DNA from: Euptelea pleiosperma
Taxonomy: Eukaryota > Streptophyta > Magnoliopsida > Ranunculales > Eupteleaceae
Direction: 5' to 3'
NCBI GenBank assembly: GCA_035048495.1
Contig: CM068540.1
Location: forward strand, 2,836,829-2,900,828
Length of the DNA stretch: 64,000 bases
Position 1 is the first letter of the stretch. Each line of letters begins with the position of its first letter. Both the position numbers and the translations under genes were made by a program. This document shows positions 32,090 through 42,838 of the stretch, piece after piece. The notes beneath the pieces were generated by a model. That model was not told the DNA's origin. It made no database searches and was given only the letters and a program-made list of their open reading frames with translations.

Positions 32090-32832
32090 TTTTGACCAAA
32101 TTGACTTTAGTTGACCAATAAACAAATTTTGATCATTGGTTGACTAGCGTGGACCTTTGTTGATTAGACTTAATCTTGGTTAATTTGATTACATCCAAAT
32201 TAAATAGACTTGACTAAAATGGATTAGGTTTGACCAGAATAGGCAAGTTGACCACATTGACTTAGGTTGACCAAAATAAGATAGACCAGCTAGATTTAAC
32301 TTAAATTAGTTAATTTTACCATAATTAGCCAAAATAAATTTAACTTGCTTACCTTGAATCGTTTTAAGAGAAATATAAAAAAAGAACAAATAAGGTTTAA
32401 GTAACTATTTAACTTGAGTTGACTAGTTTAATTAGTTTGATTGGATAATAAATCAACTATTTTACTAGTTCGATTAGGTTGACTTTATTGATTAGTTGAT
32501 CAGTTAGATTCTAGCTAACTATGATGACTAGTCTATCAGGTCAACACAAGTTTTTAGTTGACTAGTTCGACTAGGTTAATTCGTTAACCAATTTTGCTAG
32601 GTTTGACTATATTTGTTGACTAGTTTGACTTAGGTTGACTATAACGACTAGTCTAATCAGTCTACTAAGTTGACTAGTTTAGCTATGTTAGATTAGACTG
32701 ATTAGTTAACCAGTTTCACTAAGGTTGACTATGTTGATTAGTTGATCGATCGAATAGGATGAAATTAAATGGATTAATTAACCAACATATTAGTTCAATA
32801 GACTTGACCTATGTTGACTTATTGACCATTAT
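32090..32832. repeat. TTGAC-rich degenerate minisatellite
   Basis: Imperfect repetition of words such as GTTGACTAGTTTGACTAGG with drifting spacing. I counted about 22 TTGAC or GTCAA occurrences, most followed by T or C, which is the W-box core bound by plant WRKY factors. The block ends about 2.2 kb before the presenilin start. No gene in it. A regulatory role is speculation. Confidence 0.6.
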
Positions 32833-32847
32833 TTGGGGTCTCCAAAG

Positions 32848-32960
32848 GTTTGAAATCACTAATCAGGCTGATTTTTGGTTTGTAGGTCCAGCTAGGGATT
32901 GGCAAAACATCCATAAGGCCATGTTCGCTAAGAGCATGGCACATGGCTCATATTGTAGGC
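32848..32960. mobile_element. Half copy of the G-box MITE
   Basis: AATCAGGCTGATTTTTGGTT, GTAGGTCCAGCTAGGGATTGG, then GAGCATGGCACATGGCTCAT. This is one arm only; the G-box is mutated to CACATG. Confidence 0.45.
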
Positions 32961-33042
32961 TGTCATCGGCCTCAATGACAGTCCGCTGTCATCAAAGTTT
33001 TACTCCTTCGAAATGCAAAAGGGAAATATTTATAGGGGTTTT

Positions 33043-34075
33043 TTTTGCTTTACCCCCTTTATTGATGCAAATATTTTAGGGGTTTTTTTTTTTAGCTTTA
33101 CCCCCTTTATTGATGCAATTTGTATCTCACCCAATGTTTTTAAAATATTTGCGTCTTACCCATTAACCATGGTCAACTTCGTTGACCATAGACGGCCATT
33201 AATGGTCTCTGGATGGACATCCCAATATTTTTTAAATGACTATAATAAACTTGGGTGAGACGCAAAAATTTTAAAAATATTGGGTGAGATGCAAATTGCA
33301 TCAATAAAGTAAGGGGGCAAGCAAAAAATTCATTTTCTTGAGGATTTTTTTTTTTTTTTTAGGATTGTGAGCTCAAAACCTTTCTACATTTACTTTCGGC
33401 TCAACCGTAGGTAGACCTACAGACCAAAAATTAATCTGATTGTTAATTTTTAAGCATTGGATATAAAATCTCAGAACCCGAAACTTACCTTCATAGGTTG
33501 TTAAGCACGCTAATGCCCCTCATCAAGGATGACGAAGGACCACAATATGAGCCACGTGGCACACTCTTAGAGGTCACTAAACATACGAATGTTGGGCCCA
33601 TCACTAGGTGGAGCTACATAGCAAATATCAGCCTGATTGTTGATTTCAAACCATTGGATCTTTGTACCCCAAATAATGCTCACATTCTACTGATAAAATC
33701 AACGAGGAAAATGACTAATACAATGCTTAAAAATTAAAAATCAGATTAATTTTTGGTCTGGAGGTCCATATACAGTTGGGCCAAAAGTAAATGAAAAAAG
33801 GTTTTGAGCTCACATGCAATCCTAAAAAAAAAAAAAATCCTCAAAAAGCAAGATTTTTGCTTGTCCCCTTACTTTATTGATGCAATTTGCATCGCACCCA
33901 ATGTTTTTAAAATATTTGCATCTAACCCGAGGTCATTAAAGTCATTTAAAAAATATTAATGGTCGGATATGGTCAATGACGTTGACCATTGTCAAAGGGT
34001 GAGACAAATATTTTAAAAACATCTAGTGAGATGCAAATTGCATCAATAAAGTAAGGGGTAAAGCAAAAAAGCCCA
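33043..34075. mobile_element. Nested palindrome of MITEs, about 1.03 kb
   Basis: Outer pieces are two MITE copies: 33083-33325 and 33850-34070, each with termini GCTTTACCCCCTTTATTGATG-like and the inverted TGCATCAATAAAGTAAGGGG. Inside are inverted arms 33331-33460 and 33736-33845 with ATTAATCTGATT and GAGCTCAAAACC. The centre (33530-33690) is a partial G-box MITE with CACGTG at about 33554. Symmetry is kept over the whole span. No gene. Confidence 0.5.
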
Positions 34076-34096
34076 ATATTTTATGTAGACGACTTT

Positions 34097-34426
34097 GGAT
34101 GGAGTGGATGACGGGGACTCTCGTGGCCCTACTTAGTGCATTTTATTGGGCCCACCAACCGCATAGATGTTTATACAAACCAAAAATGGTCTGATGGGTT
34201 ACCTTTTTAAATCATTAATTTTAGCACGTTTTTAGGAGTGATTTTAGCCGTTGGATTCAAGCAATTTTGTTTTTGGATAACAACACTAACGTACATAAAC
34301 TATCAATCAAAGGGATTTTTGGTATGTATATCCACAAGCGGTGGGGTAAACGTCCACGCAGTTGGTGGGCCCAGTAAAATGCACTAAGTGGGCCACGAGA
34401 GTCTTTTGCATCCACTGCATCATCTA
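34097..34426. mobile_element. Palindromic MITE, about 330 bp
   Basis: Left arm (GACTCTCGTGGCCC, TAGTGCATTTTATTGGGCCC) and right arm (GGGCCCAGTAAAATGCACTA, GGGCCACGAGAGTC) are inverted. The interior has AACCAAAAAT and GATGTTTA words shared with the G-box family, so it may be a distant relative. Confidence 0.5.
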
Positions 34427-34502
34427 AAAACTTTCACCGGAAAAGTTAAAGCAAAGAGAGTAAACCTTCGATGAGACCTACGGTCAGGTACGCCATTCAC
34501 TG

Positions 34503-34803
34503 CAGCCAATATGAGCCACGTGGCACACGCTTAAGAGGACACCGACCGTATGGATGTTTGGCGGCTTTGGCCAATCACTAGGTGGACCTAAACTGATTGC
34601 TGATTTCCAAGCGTTGGATTGAAGTTATTTTCATGGGTTGATTTTAACCGTTGTAATTTGAGCATTATTTGGGTACAAAGATCCAAAGGTTTTAAATCAC
34701 TAATGAGGCTGATTTTTTGGTTTGTAGGTCCACCTAGTGATTGGCCAAACATCTATACGGTTATTGTCCTCGTAAGAATGTGCCACATGGCTCATATTGG
34801 CTG
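34503..34803. mobile_element. Complete G-box MITE in the presenilin upstream region
   Basis: Inverted arms begin CAGCCAATATGAGCCACGTG on the left and end with CACATGGCTCATATTGGCTG on the right. CACGTG is intact at 34517-34522. Middle segments follow the family order. Its right end is about 185 bp upstream of the presenilin TATA box and 280 bp from the start codon, so it forms part of the promoter region. Confidence 0.65.
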
Positions 34804-34987
34804 AAGTCAGCGGTGAAGCCTACTCAAGAAAGAGTGCGTAATACACTCCACGCGTACCTTGGAAAATCCAGCAGAAAACTCCACTCGATCCATTTCGGCA
34901 CCCTCTCGCGCTGACCTTCTCTCTCTCTCTCATATTCCAACCAAATTCCTGAGGAAAACCCTAGAAAAAGCCCTAATGGTGTCTTCT

Positions 34988-34996
34988 CTATATAAT
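34988..34996 (+). promoter_or_regulatory. Probable TATA box of the presenilin gene
   Basis: CTATATAAT, about 86-94 bases before the ATG, downstream of a CT-rich tract at 34917-34933. Position and sequence fit a plant core promoter, which would leave a short 5' leader without an upstream ATG near the start. Confidence 0.5.
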
Positions 34997-35081
34997 CTCC
35001 CCTCAAATCACCCGTCCTAACAAACCCAACATAACCAATTATCCAACCAACCAACTGTTCGACAAATTTCCCCAATCAACA

Positions 35082-36539
35082 ATGGAAAACAGTATTCTCG
35101 AATCCATCGGCGTCGAAATCATTGGTGTAATGACCCCTGTATCGATCTGTATGCTCTTAGTCGTCCTCCTAGTCTACGCCCTCTCCCCCACCTCCCCTGA
35201 TCCCACCCCAATTCGCACTGCCGCTACATTAGTCTACCTCGAGACCCCCTCCGATTCCACCACCCAGAAACTAGAAGGGGCGCTACTCAACGCTGCGGTC
35301 TTCGTAGTCCTCATCGCCGCCGTCACTTTCCTCCTCGTCCTTCTCTACTACTACAATTTCACCAATTTCTTGAAGAATTACATGCGCTTCTCCGCCTTCT
35401 TTGTACTGGGTTCCATGGGTGGATCAATTTTTCTGTCCATAATTCAGCATTTCTTGATTCCCATTGACTCAATTACGTGCTCCATTCTGCTATTCAATTT
35501 TACCATCGTCGGTGTTCTATCGGTTTTTTCTCGAGGGATTCCGATATTCTTGCGGCAGGGGTACATGGTTCTTTTGGGGATAGTTGTTGCTGCTTGGTTT
35601 ACCAAGTTGCCCGAATGGACGACATGGGTGTTGCTTGTGGCGTTGGCTGTTTATGATTTGGTTGCAGTGTTGGCTCCTGGAGGCCCCCTTAAGCTCTTGG
35701 TTGAGCTGGCTTCAAGTCGGGATGAGGAACTTCCGGCCCTGATTTACGAGGCTCGGCCAACAGTATCTCATAATTTGGAAGGCCGTCGGTCATTGGGTGT
35801 TTTGGTTGGTGTGGCTTCAGAGTTGGGTTCCGTCGAGCTTCAGCCAGTACCTCATCAAGCTGGAATTGTTTCAGAAAATCGTGGTAATTCTGATTACTCT
35901 AGTGTCGGAGTTGGAAATCTTCGCGCCCAAGAGTCCAACAGTGAGAGAGAAGATGAGGAGACGTCCCCATTGGTTACTAATTCTAGCAAGAGGCAGTTGA
36001 TGAGCAGTGAAAGTTCTGATTACACAATAGTGGAAGATGAGGAGACGTCCCCATTGGTTGCTAATTCTGGCCAGAGACAGTTGATGAGCAGTGGAAGTTC
36101 TGACTACTCAACAGTGGACTTTGGGTCTCTACGTGGTCGGCAATTCAGCAACGAGGAATCTGAAATTGCTGAAATGTCACCTCTAGTTGATACTATTGGT
36201 TTGGGGCACGAGACAGAACAGATGAGGAGGGACAGTGGTGGTGGCGGCAGTGAGATGTCTATAACAACAATACAAGGTATCAAACTAGGTCTTGGGGACT
36301 TTGTTTTCTACAGTGTTCTTGTGGGTAGAGCTGCAATGTATGATCTGATGACCGTCTATGCATGTTACCTTGCAATTATCTCGGGACTTGGGTGCACTCT
36401 TATTTTGTTGTCTGTGGGCCAGCGAGCGCTGCCTGCATTACCGATCTCTATCACATTGGGTGTCATCTTTTACTTCTTGACTCGATTATTGATGGAGCCG
36501 TTCATTGTTGGGACGTCCACGAATTTGATGATGTTTTGA
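35082..36539 (+). CDS. PSN: Presenilin, gamma-secretase catalytic subunit (intronless)
   Basis: A 485 aa multi-pass aspartyl protease of the presenilin (A22A) family, which cuts membrane proteins within the bilayer as part of gamma-secretase. About nine hydrophobic segments: near 11-34, 69-91, 103-125, 131-150, 157-175, 180-200, 399-418, 419-445 and 450-476. Catalytic D192 sits in AVYDLVAV and D406 in KLGLGDFVFY; the PAL motif is at 451-453 (PALP). The hydrophilic loop between segments 6 and 7 (about 207-395) is long, acidic and Ser-rich, and has a 28-residue duplication. The start has a good context (ACA before ATG, G after). A single exon is also known for plant presenilins. Length and the long loop recall the Arabidopsis At1g08700 type. 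No frameshift or missing key residue; likely functional. Confidence 0.95.
   Translation: MENSILESIGVEIIGVMTPVSICMLLVVLLVYALSPTSPDPTPIRTAATLVYLETPSDSTTQKLEGALLNAAVFVVLIAAVTFLLVLLYYYNFTNFLKNYMRFSAFFVLGSMGGSIFLSIIQHFLIPIDSITCSILLFNFTIVGVLSVFSRGIPIFLRQGYMVLLGIVVAAWFTKLPEWTTWVLLVALAVYDLVAVLAPGGPLKLLVELASSRDEELPALIYEARPTVSHNLEGRRSLGVLVGVASELGSVELQPVPHQAGIVSENRGNSDYSSVGVGNLRAQESNSEREDEETSPLVTNSSKRQLMSSESSDYTIVEDEETSPLVANSGQRQLMSSGSSDYSTVDFGSLRGRQFSNEESEIAEMSPLVDTIGLGHETEQMRRDSGGGGSEMSITTIQGIKLGLGDFVFYSVLVGRAAMYDLMTVYACYLAIISGLGCTLILLSVGQRALPALPISITLGVIFYFLTRLLMEPFIVGTSTNLMMF
35949..36116 (+). repeat. 84 bp tandem duplication within the presenilin loop
   Basis: Two in-frame units of 28 codons (E290-V317 and E318-V345), each starting EDEETSPLV and containing RQLMSS and SSDY. 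A weaker third MSPLVD occurs at 365-370. The nucleotide copies differ at only a few positions, so the duplication is fairly recent. Confidence 0.8.
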
Positions 36540-37194
36540 CTGGTTCTTTTTTAGTATATTTCAATACCTTTAAAGAGAAATGCAGTTGTTTTTGAAGATA
36601 TGAGGTGTGTATACTCAGTCAAATAGTTTAATTCAGGCATTATCTCTTTGCCTCTTTTTGGTTGTTTATATCTTTCTCCAATTTGAAATGTGCAGACTTT
36701 GAGAGGGACTGGTGTTGCTAAATTCTCTTCTTCTTTTTTGTATGGAAGAATGTAATTGTCTGCCTTTTTGGATGCTTAGGATCATACGTTATTGATTGAG
36801 AACTCAATTTGTGAAACTAAGGGGTGTCTCTTATGTCATCTTTGTGTGGTGTTCATCCTTCCTGAGATATGGGATCTTCCGAAGTGTGAAAGCATGTAGA
36901 TTTCTATTTCATGTTTTGCAGATTGGGTTATTAAGCTATCTACTCAACAACTTGGAGCTGCATTTTTGAGACTGTTAACTTAGAAGTTGGATATCAACTA
37001 TACGCTTCTAGAAACTGGTACTTAGCCTGATTAGTCTTATTCCTCAATGAATTGTTTTATATAATATAACAAAAAGGAGTTAATATTAATATTCATATTT
37101 ATTAAGATGTCATACCGTAATAAGCAAAATGGATAAAACTCGTGGAGAACACTAAGTAATAACTAAACCATGGAACTAACTTCCGGGGAAGACA
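36540..37194 (+). other. Presenilin 3' flank
   Basis: T-rich sequence without coding potential, likely holding the 3' UTR and poly(A) signals; several TTGTATGGAAG/TGTAATTGTC-like words near 36740-36760 could mark the 3' end. No other gene. Confidence 0.35.
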
Positions 37195-37229
37195 GACACA
37201 CACACACACACACACACCCACACACACAC
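37195..37229. repeat. (CA)n microsatellite
   Basis: A CA run with one CCA interruption near 37218. Confidence 0.8.
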
Positions 37230-37630
37230 CTGTTGTAGGGTGTTGAAAATTTAACTGCGCCCAAGCACGCTTATGGACAAAGCATCTGTAGAGGAAGCAA
37301 TCTCCCTTCTTTTGCCTTTGGGGCTGCCTCGATGATTGACTCCCCAATCACTGGTTTGCTTGCTAACTGTGTTCTCTAGAGCCCCTGCTGGAATGTTCAA
37401 CCAATTCTACCTAATCCATGCAGCCAGTTCTGTTTGCCCCCTTTGACCAGAGCACGACAAAGTAAGTGAGTGCCTCAACCAGCCACACAAAACTGTATAC
37501 ATTTTTCCCCCTATCTTGTTTCTATACTCCCTTTTGACATGGAATACGGTACTTATGGTGGTGCCACACATTGGCAATAGGTGTTTGACATGTCGACAGC
37601 AGCAAACCTAAGATACCAACATGTTCCCTA

Positions 37631-38648
37631 TCAAACTCTCAATCATTAAGATGTTTACTAAACTTGGGATTCCAAACCACTTTGCCTCTTACCCCCTCTA
37701 AAATTTTTGCAAAGCGTTGGATCTCCACACCCAATATCCTCCCAGAATCTGATTTTTTCACTTGAGCCCAACCTTAATCTTGCTCCCTTATAGTAGTCAT
37801 TGTATAGATTTGTGATATAGTGACAAATCTCCACACCAAAAATCCTAAGTTCTAGTTCTGATAAGCAGATATATGATAGGCTGAAAAAGAAACATATCCA
37901 CACGTATTATACACTGTCAAATGTCAAAGATGAAATTAAATTTTTATCCAAATAAGTATGTTGATTTGTGTCCAAAAAGCTTGTTCAACTCCCCCTAATG
38001 TTTTTTTGCCCTTCCCTTTATAGGTAAATAGAGTATGAAGTATTGTCTTGTTACTTAGCTTATACCCATCGCCATGGATTCAATATTGTTCGTTCCACTC
38101 ACCATCTGCAAACGGTGTGGTGTTGGAATATGCTCTTCTCTACATCCAAGGTCATTCATTCACACTTGATAGACGTTCTGGACCTGCCAACCTGGCTTCG
38201 CCACATCCACCCACACGTTCAAATTCCTATGCTTTTCTTGTTAAATTTTTTCGTGTATTTTCTTCATGCACTCTTTCTGTTAATCTTTATTGTTGTTTTA
38301 ATAATCCACGTCTGAGTTCAAACCGAATTCCATCTCTTTAAGGTAGAAAAGGAATGCTTTTGATTTGCTTGATAGAAAGTAACTTGTTAAGAAAAAGACC
38401 AACAAGTATCTAGAAAAGCAACTGATTCACCTTTTATTGCATGTTTATAGAATTTTGAAAATACTTCACAAACCTGTGGATTGGGATTCTCATTGCAGGT
38501 TAGGGCAGGTTAGGATTTTGTAAGGTTTAATCAATTCTCAACATCAATTTGTGTGTTATCCATCAGCTTTCAACACTTCTCTTGTGAAAGATGAATTAAA
38601 TTGTTGCAAACAAGAAACCTTTCTCCTAGATTTTACATATAACCAAGG
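37631..38648. repeat. Segmental duplication copy 1, left part
   Basis: Aligns by eye with 42839-43850: AAGATGTTTACTAAACTTGG, CAAAGCGTTGGATCTC, AGTGACAAATC, CTGATAAGCAGATATA and CCACATCCACCCACACG appear in order in both. It contains no convincing gene; open frames around 38043-38341 are not conserved between the copies. Confidence 0.6.
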
Positions 38649-40140
38649 ATAAATATCGATTTCGAGGTTTACAAGCTCGGAAACGGAAATATTTCGACAG
38701 TGTGGAAATAATACATTTTTTGTGGAAATGATAGAAATATTGTGGAAATTTCTTTGAAAGCTTAGGAATGATAAAACAAGCACAAAAACTCACTCATAAT
38801 CTATGAAACCACAATATACAATTATTTGTGGTGTAGAAATGAATTACCATAGAGGTTTGTAATATGTTGAGGCTAGTATATGATAATCAGACAACTAAAA
38901 ACGGCAAAAATGAAAATGATATCAAATTAGGTTCATTACATTCAAATATGCATGGATTTGATGCATTAGGGTTTCCTTGATGTTTTATAATTTTTTTAAA
39001 ATTTCATTAATTTTTAAGCAAATAAATATTATTATTATTTTTTGATAAGAGCACATAATAATTATTTAATATTAAATATGAAAAAGTCATAAATTAAGGT
39101 GTTAACAAATCTTAATTCACTTACATTAATGTCCTCATATTATGTATAATTTTGGAAAAATCTTTTTTTTTTTATAATTAATTTTGGAAAAAACTATCTA
39201 CTATTAACCTCTAACATTTGCCTAATTTTCTGAATTTTTAAATATTTTTTTCTGAAAAAATAAATTAAATAGAATTAGTTTTCTTGTGAAAGAGCTTAAC
39301 CTAAACAAGTTGTAGATTAGACTAAGTTATGCAACATATCATTAATTCATGCACAACAATGGATGTTTAGGGTAAAAACCAATGAACTTGGGGTTTTTTC
39401 TTAATTTTAAATTTTCACCGTAAACGATCTTCAATCCGCACACAAATCCGGTGTAAATGCAACATACATCCATAGATTTTATGTATTTACAGCTAATCTA
39501 TGTATTTTATGCAACATATCATTAATTCATGCACAACAATGGATGTTTAGGGTAAAAACCAATGAACTTGGGGTTTTTTCTTAATTTTAAATTTTCACCG
39601 TAAACGATCTTCAATCTGCACACAAATCCGGTGTAAATGCAACATACATCCATAGATTTTATGCATTTACAGCTAATCTATGTATTTTTTTATCAAGAAA
39701 GAACAAAAAATTTAAGTTAATAACAAGAAATTTCATACTTACGTTTTGAATTTGAAAACTCCCAAATTTCATACTTTCGTCCTCATGATCAATTTGCGAG
39801 GTTTTTAACCAAAAAATCTACAGTAGATTGGTTGGTTTTTTATGAAGAATAGATGGGGAGGGGAAATTTAGATCAAAATGGGATTTAGGGTGATTTTGAG
39901 CTCAAATTGGTTGTTTCCTATCTTCGGTTTAAATGTTTCTATATGTATCAAACATTTCCGCAGAAATAATGCATATTTACACTGTTAGTTGGTTAAAATT
40001 TACTGTTCACAAGAAATACTTCGACATAAATCGAAATATTTCGCGGAACTTAACATTTTTTACATGTATGTATTCTTTCCTGTCAGTAATCCAGAATATG
40101 AAAATATTTCAATAATTTTGCGAAATTTATTTCCGTGTGT
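38649..40140. mobile_element. About 1.5 kb insertion in duplication copy 1
   Basis: Absent from copy 2 (43850-43880). Both ends carry GGAAATA/AAATTTCG-type words that are roughly inverted (CGGAAATATTTCG near the left, GAAATATTTCGCGG near the right), hinting at a DNA transposon. AT-rich, no coding sequence seen. Confidence 0.45.
39329..39688. repeat. 180 bp tandem duplication, two units
   Basis: Units 39329-39508 and 39509-39688 run from ATGCAACATATCATTAATTC to AGCTAATCTATGTATTTT. I saw two substitutions (CAATCYGCAC and ATGYATTTAC), so the copying is recent. Confidence 0.85.
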
Positions 40141-40985
40141 ATAATTAAAATCACCAACAAAAATAGATAAAGAAGAATAAGGTTTCCTTTAACCAACCAG
40201 CACCTCCAAGACAGATTTTTTATTTTAATCTACACTGCAGACCCATAAGTGGTATTCTTTCTAGGTGCAACATATTGTTATTAAGTTTTTTGTTTTTGAT
40301 CAGTAAGATTTTATAAAGAGCAGGAGAAACCCCACAAAACCATACAAAGACCGACTATCTCCTTAAAAGGGAGGATAGGCCCAACAATTTAATAACATAT
40401 TGTTACTAAATTTGATACTAGCTCTGATTATATTGACAATCAGATTTTTGGAATTTAGTACTAAAATGCATTATTTCTTGAGCAAATCTCTCGCAAGGCC
40501 GGTTGCAGTTACAGGAGTTATGAAGCCTGAGTGCTTGTGCGGGATTTGGATAAACTACACAGACTCTTCTGCCAAATTGACAGGGGTTGAGCGTTGTCCT
40601 AGCAGCTTGGACGGAAGGGTTGATGGATTAAGTTATAGGTTTGATTCCAACAGAGCGATAGTAGACTCATTTATTGGGGCATGTAATTGCAGGAATCTTC
40701 TATTTGGGGCAGCCCTCACACTTTGAAATCTTGTGTTTATCTGACTGTCTAGCTTTCCTCAAGTTGCATTATGCTCTACAATTTCTCTAGCTGCTCCCAC
40801 ATTTGTGCCTCTTGTGACAAAGAACTGGTGGGGATCTAACAGGGAAGATCAAATCATTTTCAAGGTGGCACTTTCTGTTTTATTGGTATAACACAAATAC
40901 ACACTATAAGCTAGTAACAACTTTATTGCTCTAATCCTCCAAACTATAGGTACCAAGACTAGGGATCCATCCAACTAGTCTAGAC
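40141..40985. repeat. Segmental duplication copy 1, right part
   Basis: Aligns with 43880-44612: ATCACCAACAAAAA, CAAATCTCTCGCAAG, AGCTTGGACRGAAG, TTTGAAATC and AACAGGGAAGATCAAATCATT in order. The 108-codon open frame at 40400-40726 is not conserved in copy 2, so I do not call it a gene. Confidence 0.6.
40285..40393 (-). mobile_element. Short 5'-truncated LINE tail insertion with target duplication
   Basis: Absent from copy 2. AACATATTGTTATTAA (40269-40284) and AACATATTGTTACTAA (40394-40409) flank it, a 16 bp duplication with one mismatch. The insert starts with a T-rich stretch and GATCAGTAAG, the reverse of a CTTACTGATCAAAAA tail. Similar sequence lies at 47264-47390. Confidence 0.6.
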
Positions 40986-40989
40986 TCTA

Positions 40990-42838
40990 GATTAAGAAAT
41001 AAAACTCTAAAGGAATATTTCATTCAATAACTAGAAGTCTCTTATAATGATCTCTTAATGACTATTTATAAGAAATAAAACTCTAAAAACTTGAGGACTA
41101 AGAAACTAATGTAGACATTGATCTAAAATAACTGAAATCTAACTTTTAAAATGACGGAAATACCCTTAATCACGTTACTACCATTGCATCAAGATTTCTA
41201 ACGCAGTCTTTAAGTCCAAAACATCAAAATCTTGATAAAAGTCATGAGCTATATTTAAATATCAGAAATATCTTTCCAACATATGTAATGGCTTCTTTAT
41301 CGGATCTTTGAGTTAAAGTTATGCCTCATCGAATCTAATTACATCATTTTCTTCCGGTTGGAGAAAAGTTGTCCACAAGTTTGTTTTGTCATATGCCCAT
41401 CGTCTCTCTTTAGTTTTCTCGTTGGTGGTAATTGATGATGCAAATTCATAACCATCTGGGGTTTATCTTCCTTAGGTCTTCATTTCGCCACGATCCACTT
41501 AGTATCATATTGTTGAAATTATCTCGTCCATATGCATGAATGATGATGCATTAAAAGATCTCTCTAAACAAGGATCCACATATTTGTGAATCAAGTAATC
41601 AAACATGTCATATTCATATGAATAATCTTTATTCTCAAGTAAGGATCCACCATTTATATAACTTATTGCAACACTCAAACATTCACTTTGATGTTTTTTT
41701 CAAATATTTGGAACACATGAAGTTAACACTGTCTTTGTCATCAACTGAAACCTCCTCACCGTTAGGCTTATTTCTAATTTCATCAAAATTAGAAAGTTCA
41801 CAAGTCTCACTGTCATTACGGATGGCTTCATCATCAAAGGTAGGTCCACAATCGTCTTTTCCAACACTCCTTATAGTAGATAAGCTCTCTATCAAAGATG
41901 AAATTATATCCTCATCAAAGATTGGTGGTGACTCCCAATGTATTATAATGACGTAATCTTATTCCTTTGGATATTCATTGAAGATTGGTTGTGACCCCAA
42001 ATATCTAATGCTTGTAGAATATTTAAAGTAAAGCGAAAATAAAAGTGCTCTGACCAAACTAGTTACCTTAGCGTCAAGGTCTTCTAGAATCTCTAATCTT
42101 TTAGCTATTTCAGTATCATTTGCACCACAAGAGGAAACATTTGCTTTGATATCATTTTGACACAGGCAGAGTTTGACTCAACGTATTGTTAAGGTTTTCT
42201 TAGAGTGAAAAACCCCTAAAAATATCATGTAGGGTGCTAACCCAAGCAACTCAAAGAGTTCACAAAGGAACTAAAAGTCTACAAACAAATTTCATTCAAT
42301 AATCAAGTCTTTTTTACAGTGCTTTCCTAACAATTATTTATAAGAAAATAAACCTAAAAGCTAACTTAAGGACTAAAAAACTAATCTAAACCATTGATTT
42401 AAAAAACATAAAACTAATTTTAAAATGACTGAAGTGCCCTTAATTCATTTCACTAACCCTACAGTCAAACTTCAAATACTTCTTTAAGGCCCAAGGCATT
42501 AAAATATTGATTTTATTTTGTTTTGATAAGTAAAACATTAAAACAATGATAAAAGTTGTAGATAGCTGTTAAAGGTCTAAGAAGAGCTTCCCAGCGCATC
42601 TAATAGCTTTCTAATCATTTATTTGAGTAAAAAGTTATGCCTCCTCGAATTTGATTGCATCATTTTCCCAATAAGAATCTTGTCGAAAAATCATGGAATC
42701 TTGAGCCACTAGGATTCATAAGAGCTAAGGCAAATAATCAGACAGAAGTTTCCTTTAGGCTCCCATCTCCAAATATGCTTATTTACTGTATTTTCTTGGA
42801 TAGGGACTTATTCTAGTCAAGCAAGAAGACTAGTCAAA
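40990..42838 (-). mobile_element. Degenerate LTR-type element with diverged direct repeats
   Basis: Direct repeats at about 41005-41360 and 42283-42664 share ATTTCATTCAATAA, ATTTATAAGAAA, TTTTAAAATGAC, TAAAGTTATGCCTC and TTGATTGCATCATTTTC. The roughly 900 bp between them has a short minus-strand open frame (41683-41895) of unknown kind. Orientation and class are uncertain. It separates the two copies of the segmental duplication. Confidence 0.35.
42512..42535 (-). mobile_element. Micro-insertion of a LINE tail
   Basis: A 24 bp T-rich insert ending GATAAGTAAAA is flanked by CATTAAAATATTGAT (42497-42511) and CATTAAAACAATGAT (42536-42550), two mismatches. The related repeat at about 41222-41245 lacks it. 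Confidence 0.45.

Noticed and set aside
35797..36595. Other-frame open stretches within presenilin
   Set aside because: Shadows of the presenilin frame.
40597..40650. A-box/B-box-like pair (TAGCAGCTTGG and GGTTTGATTCC) suggesting a SINE or tRNA
   Set aside because: No cloverleaf could be drawn and no SINE ends or A tail seen; copy 2 changes the B-box. Too weak.
40400..40726. 108-codon open frame with several Cys
   Set aside because: The duplicated segment at 44040-44300 does not keep the frame, so selection on a protein is unlikely.
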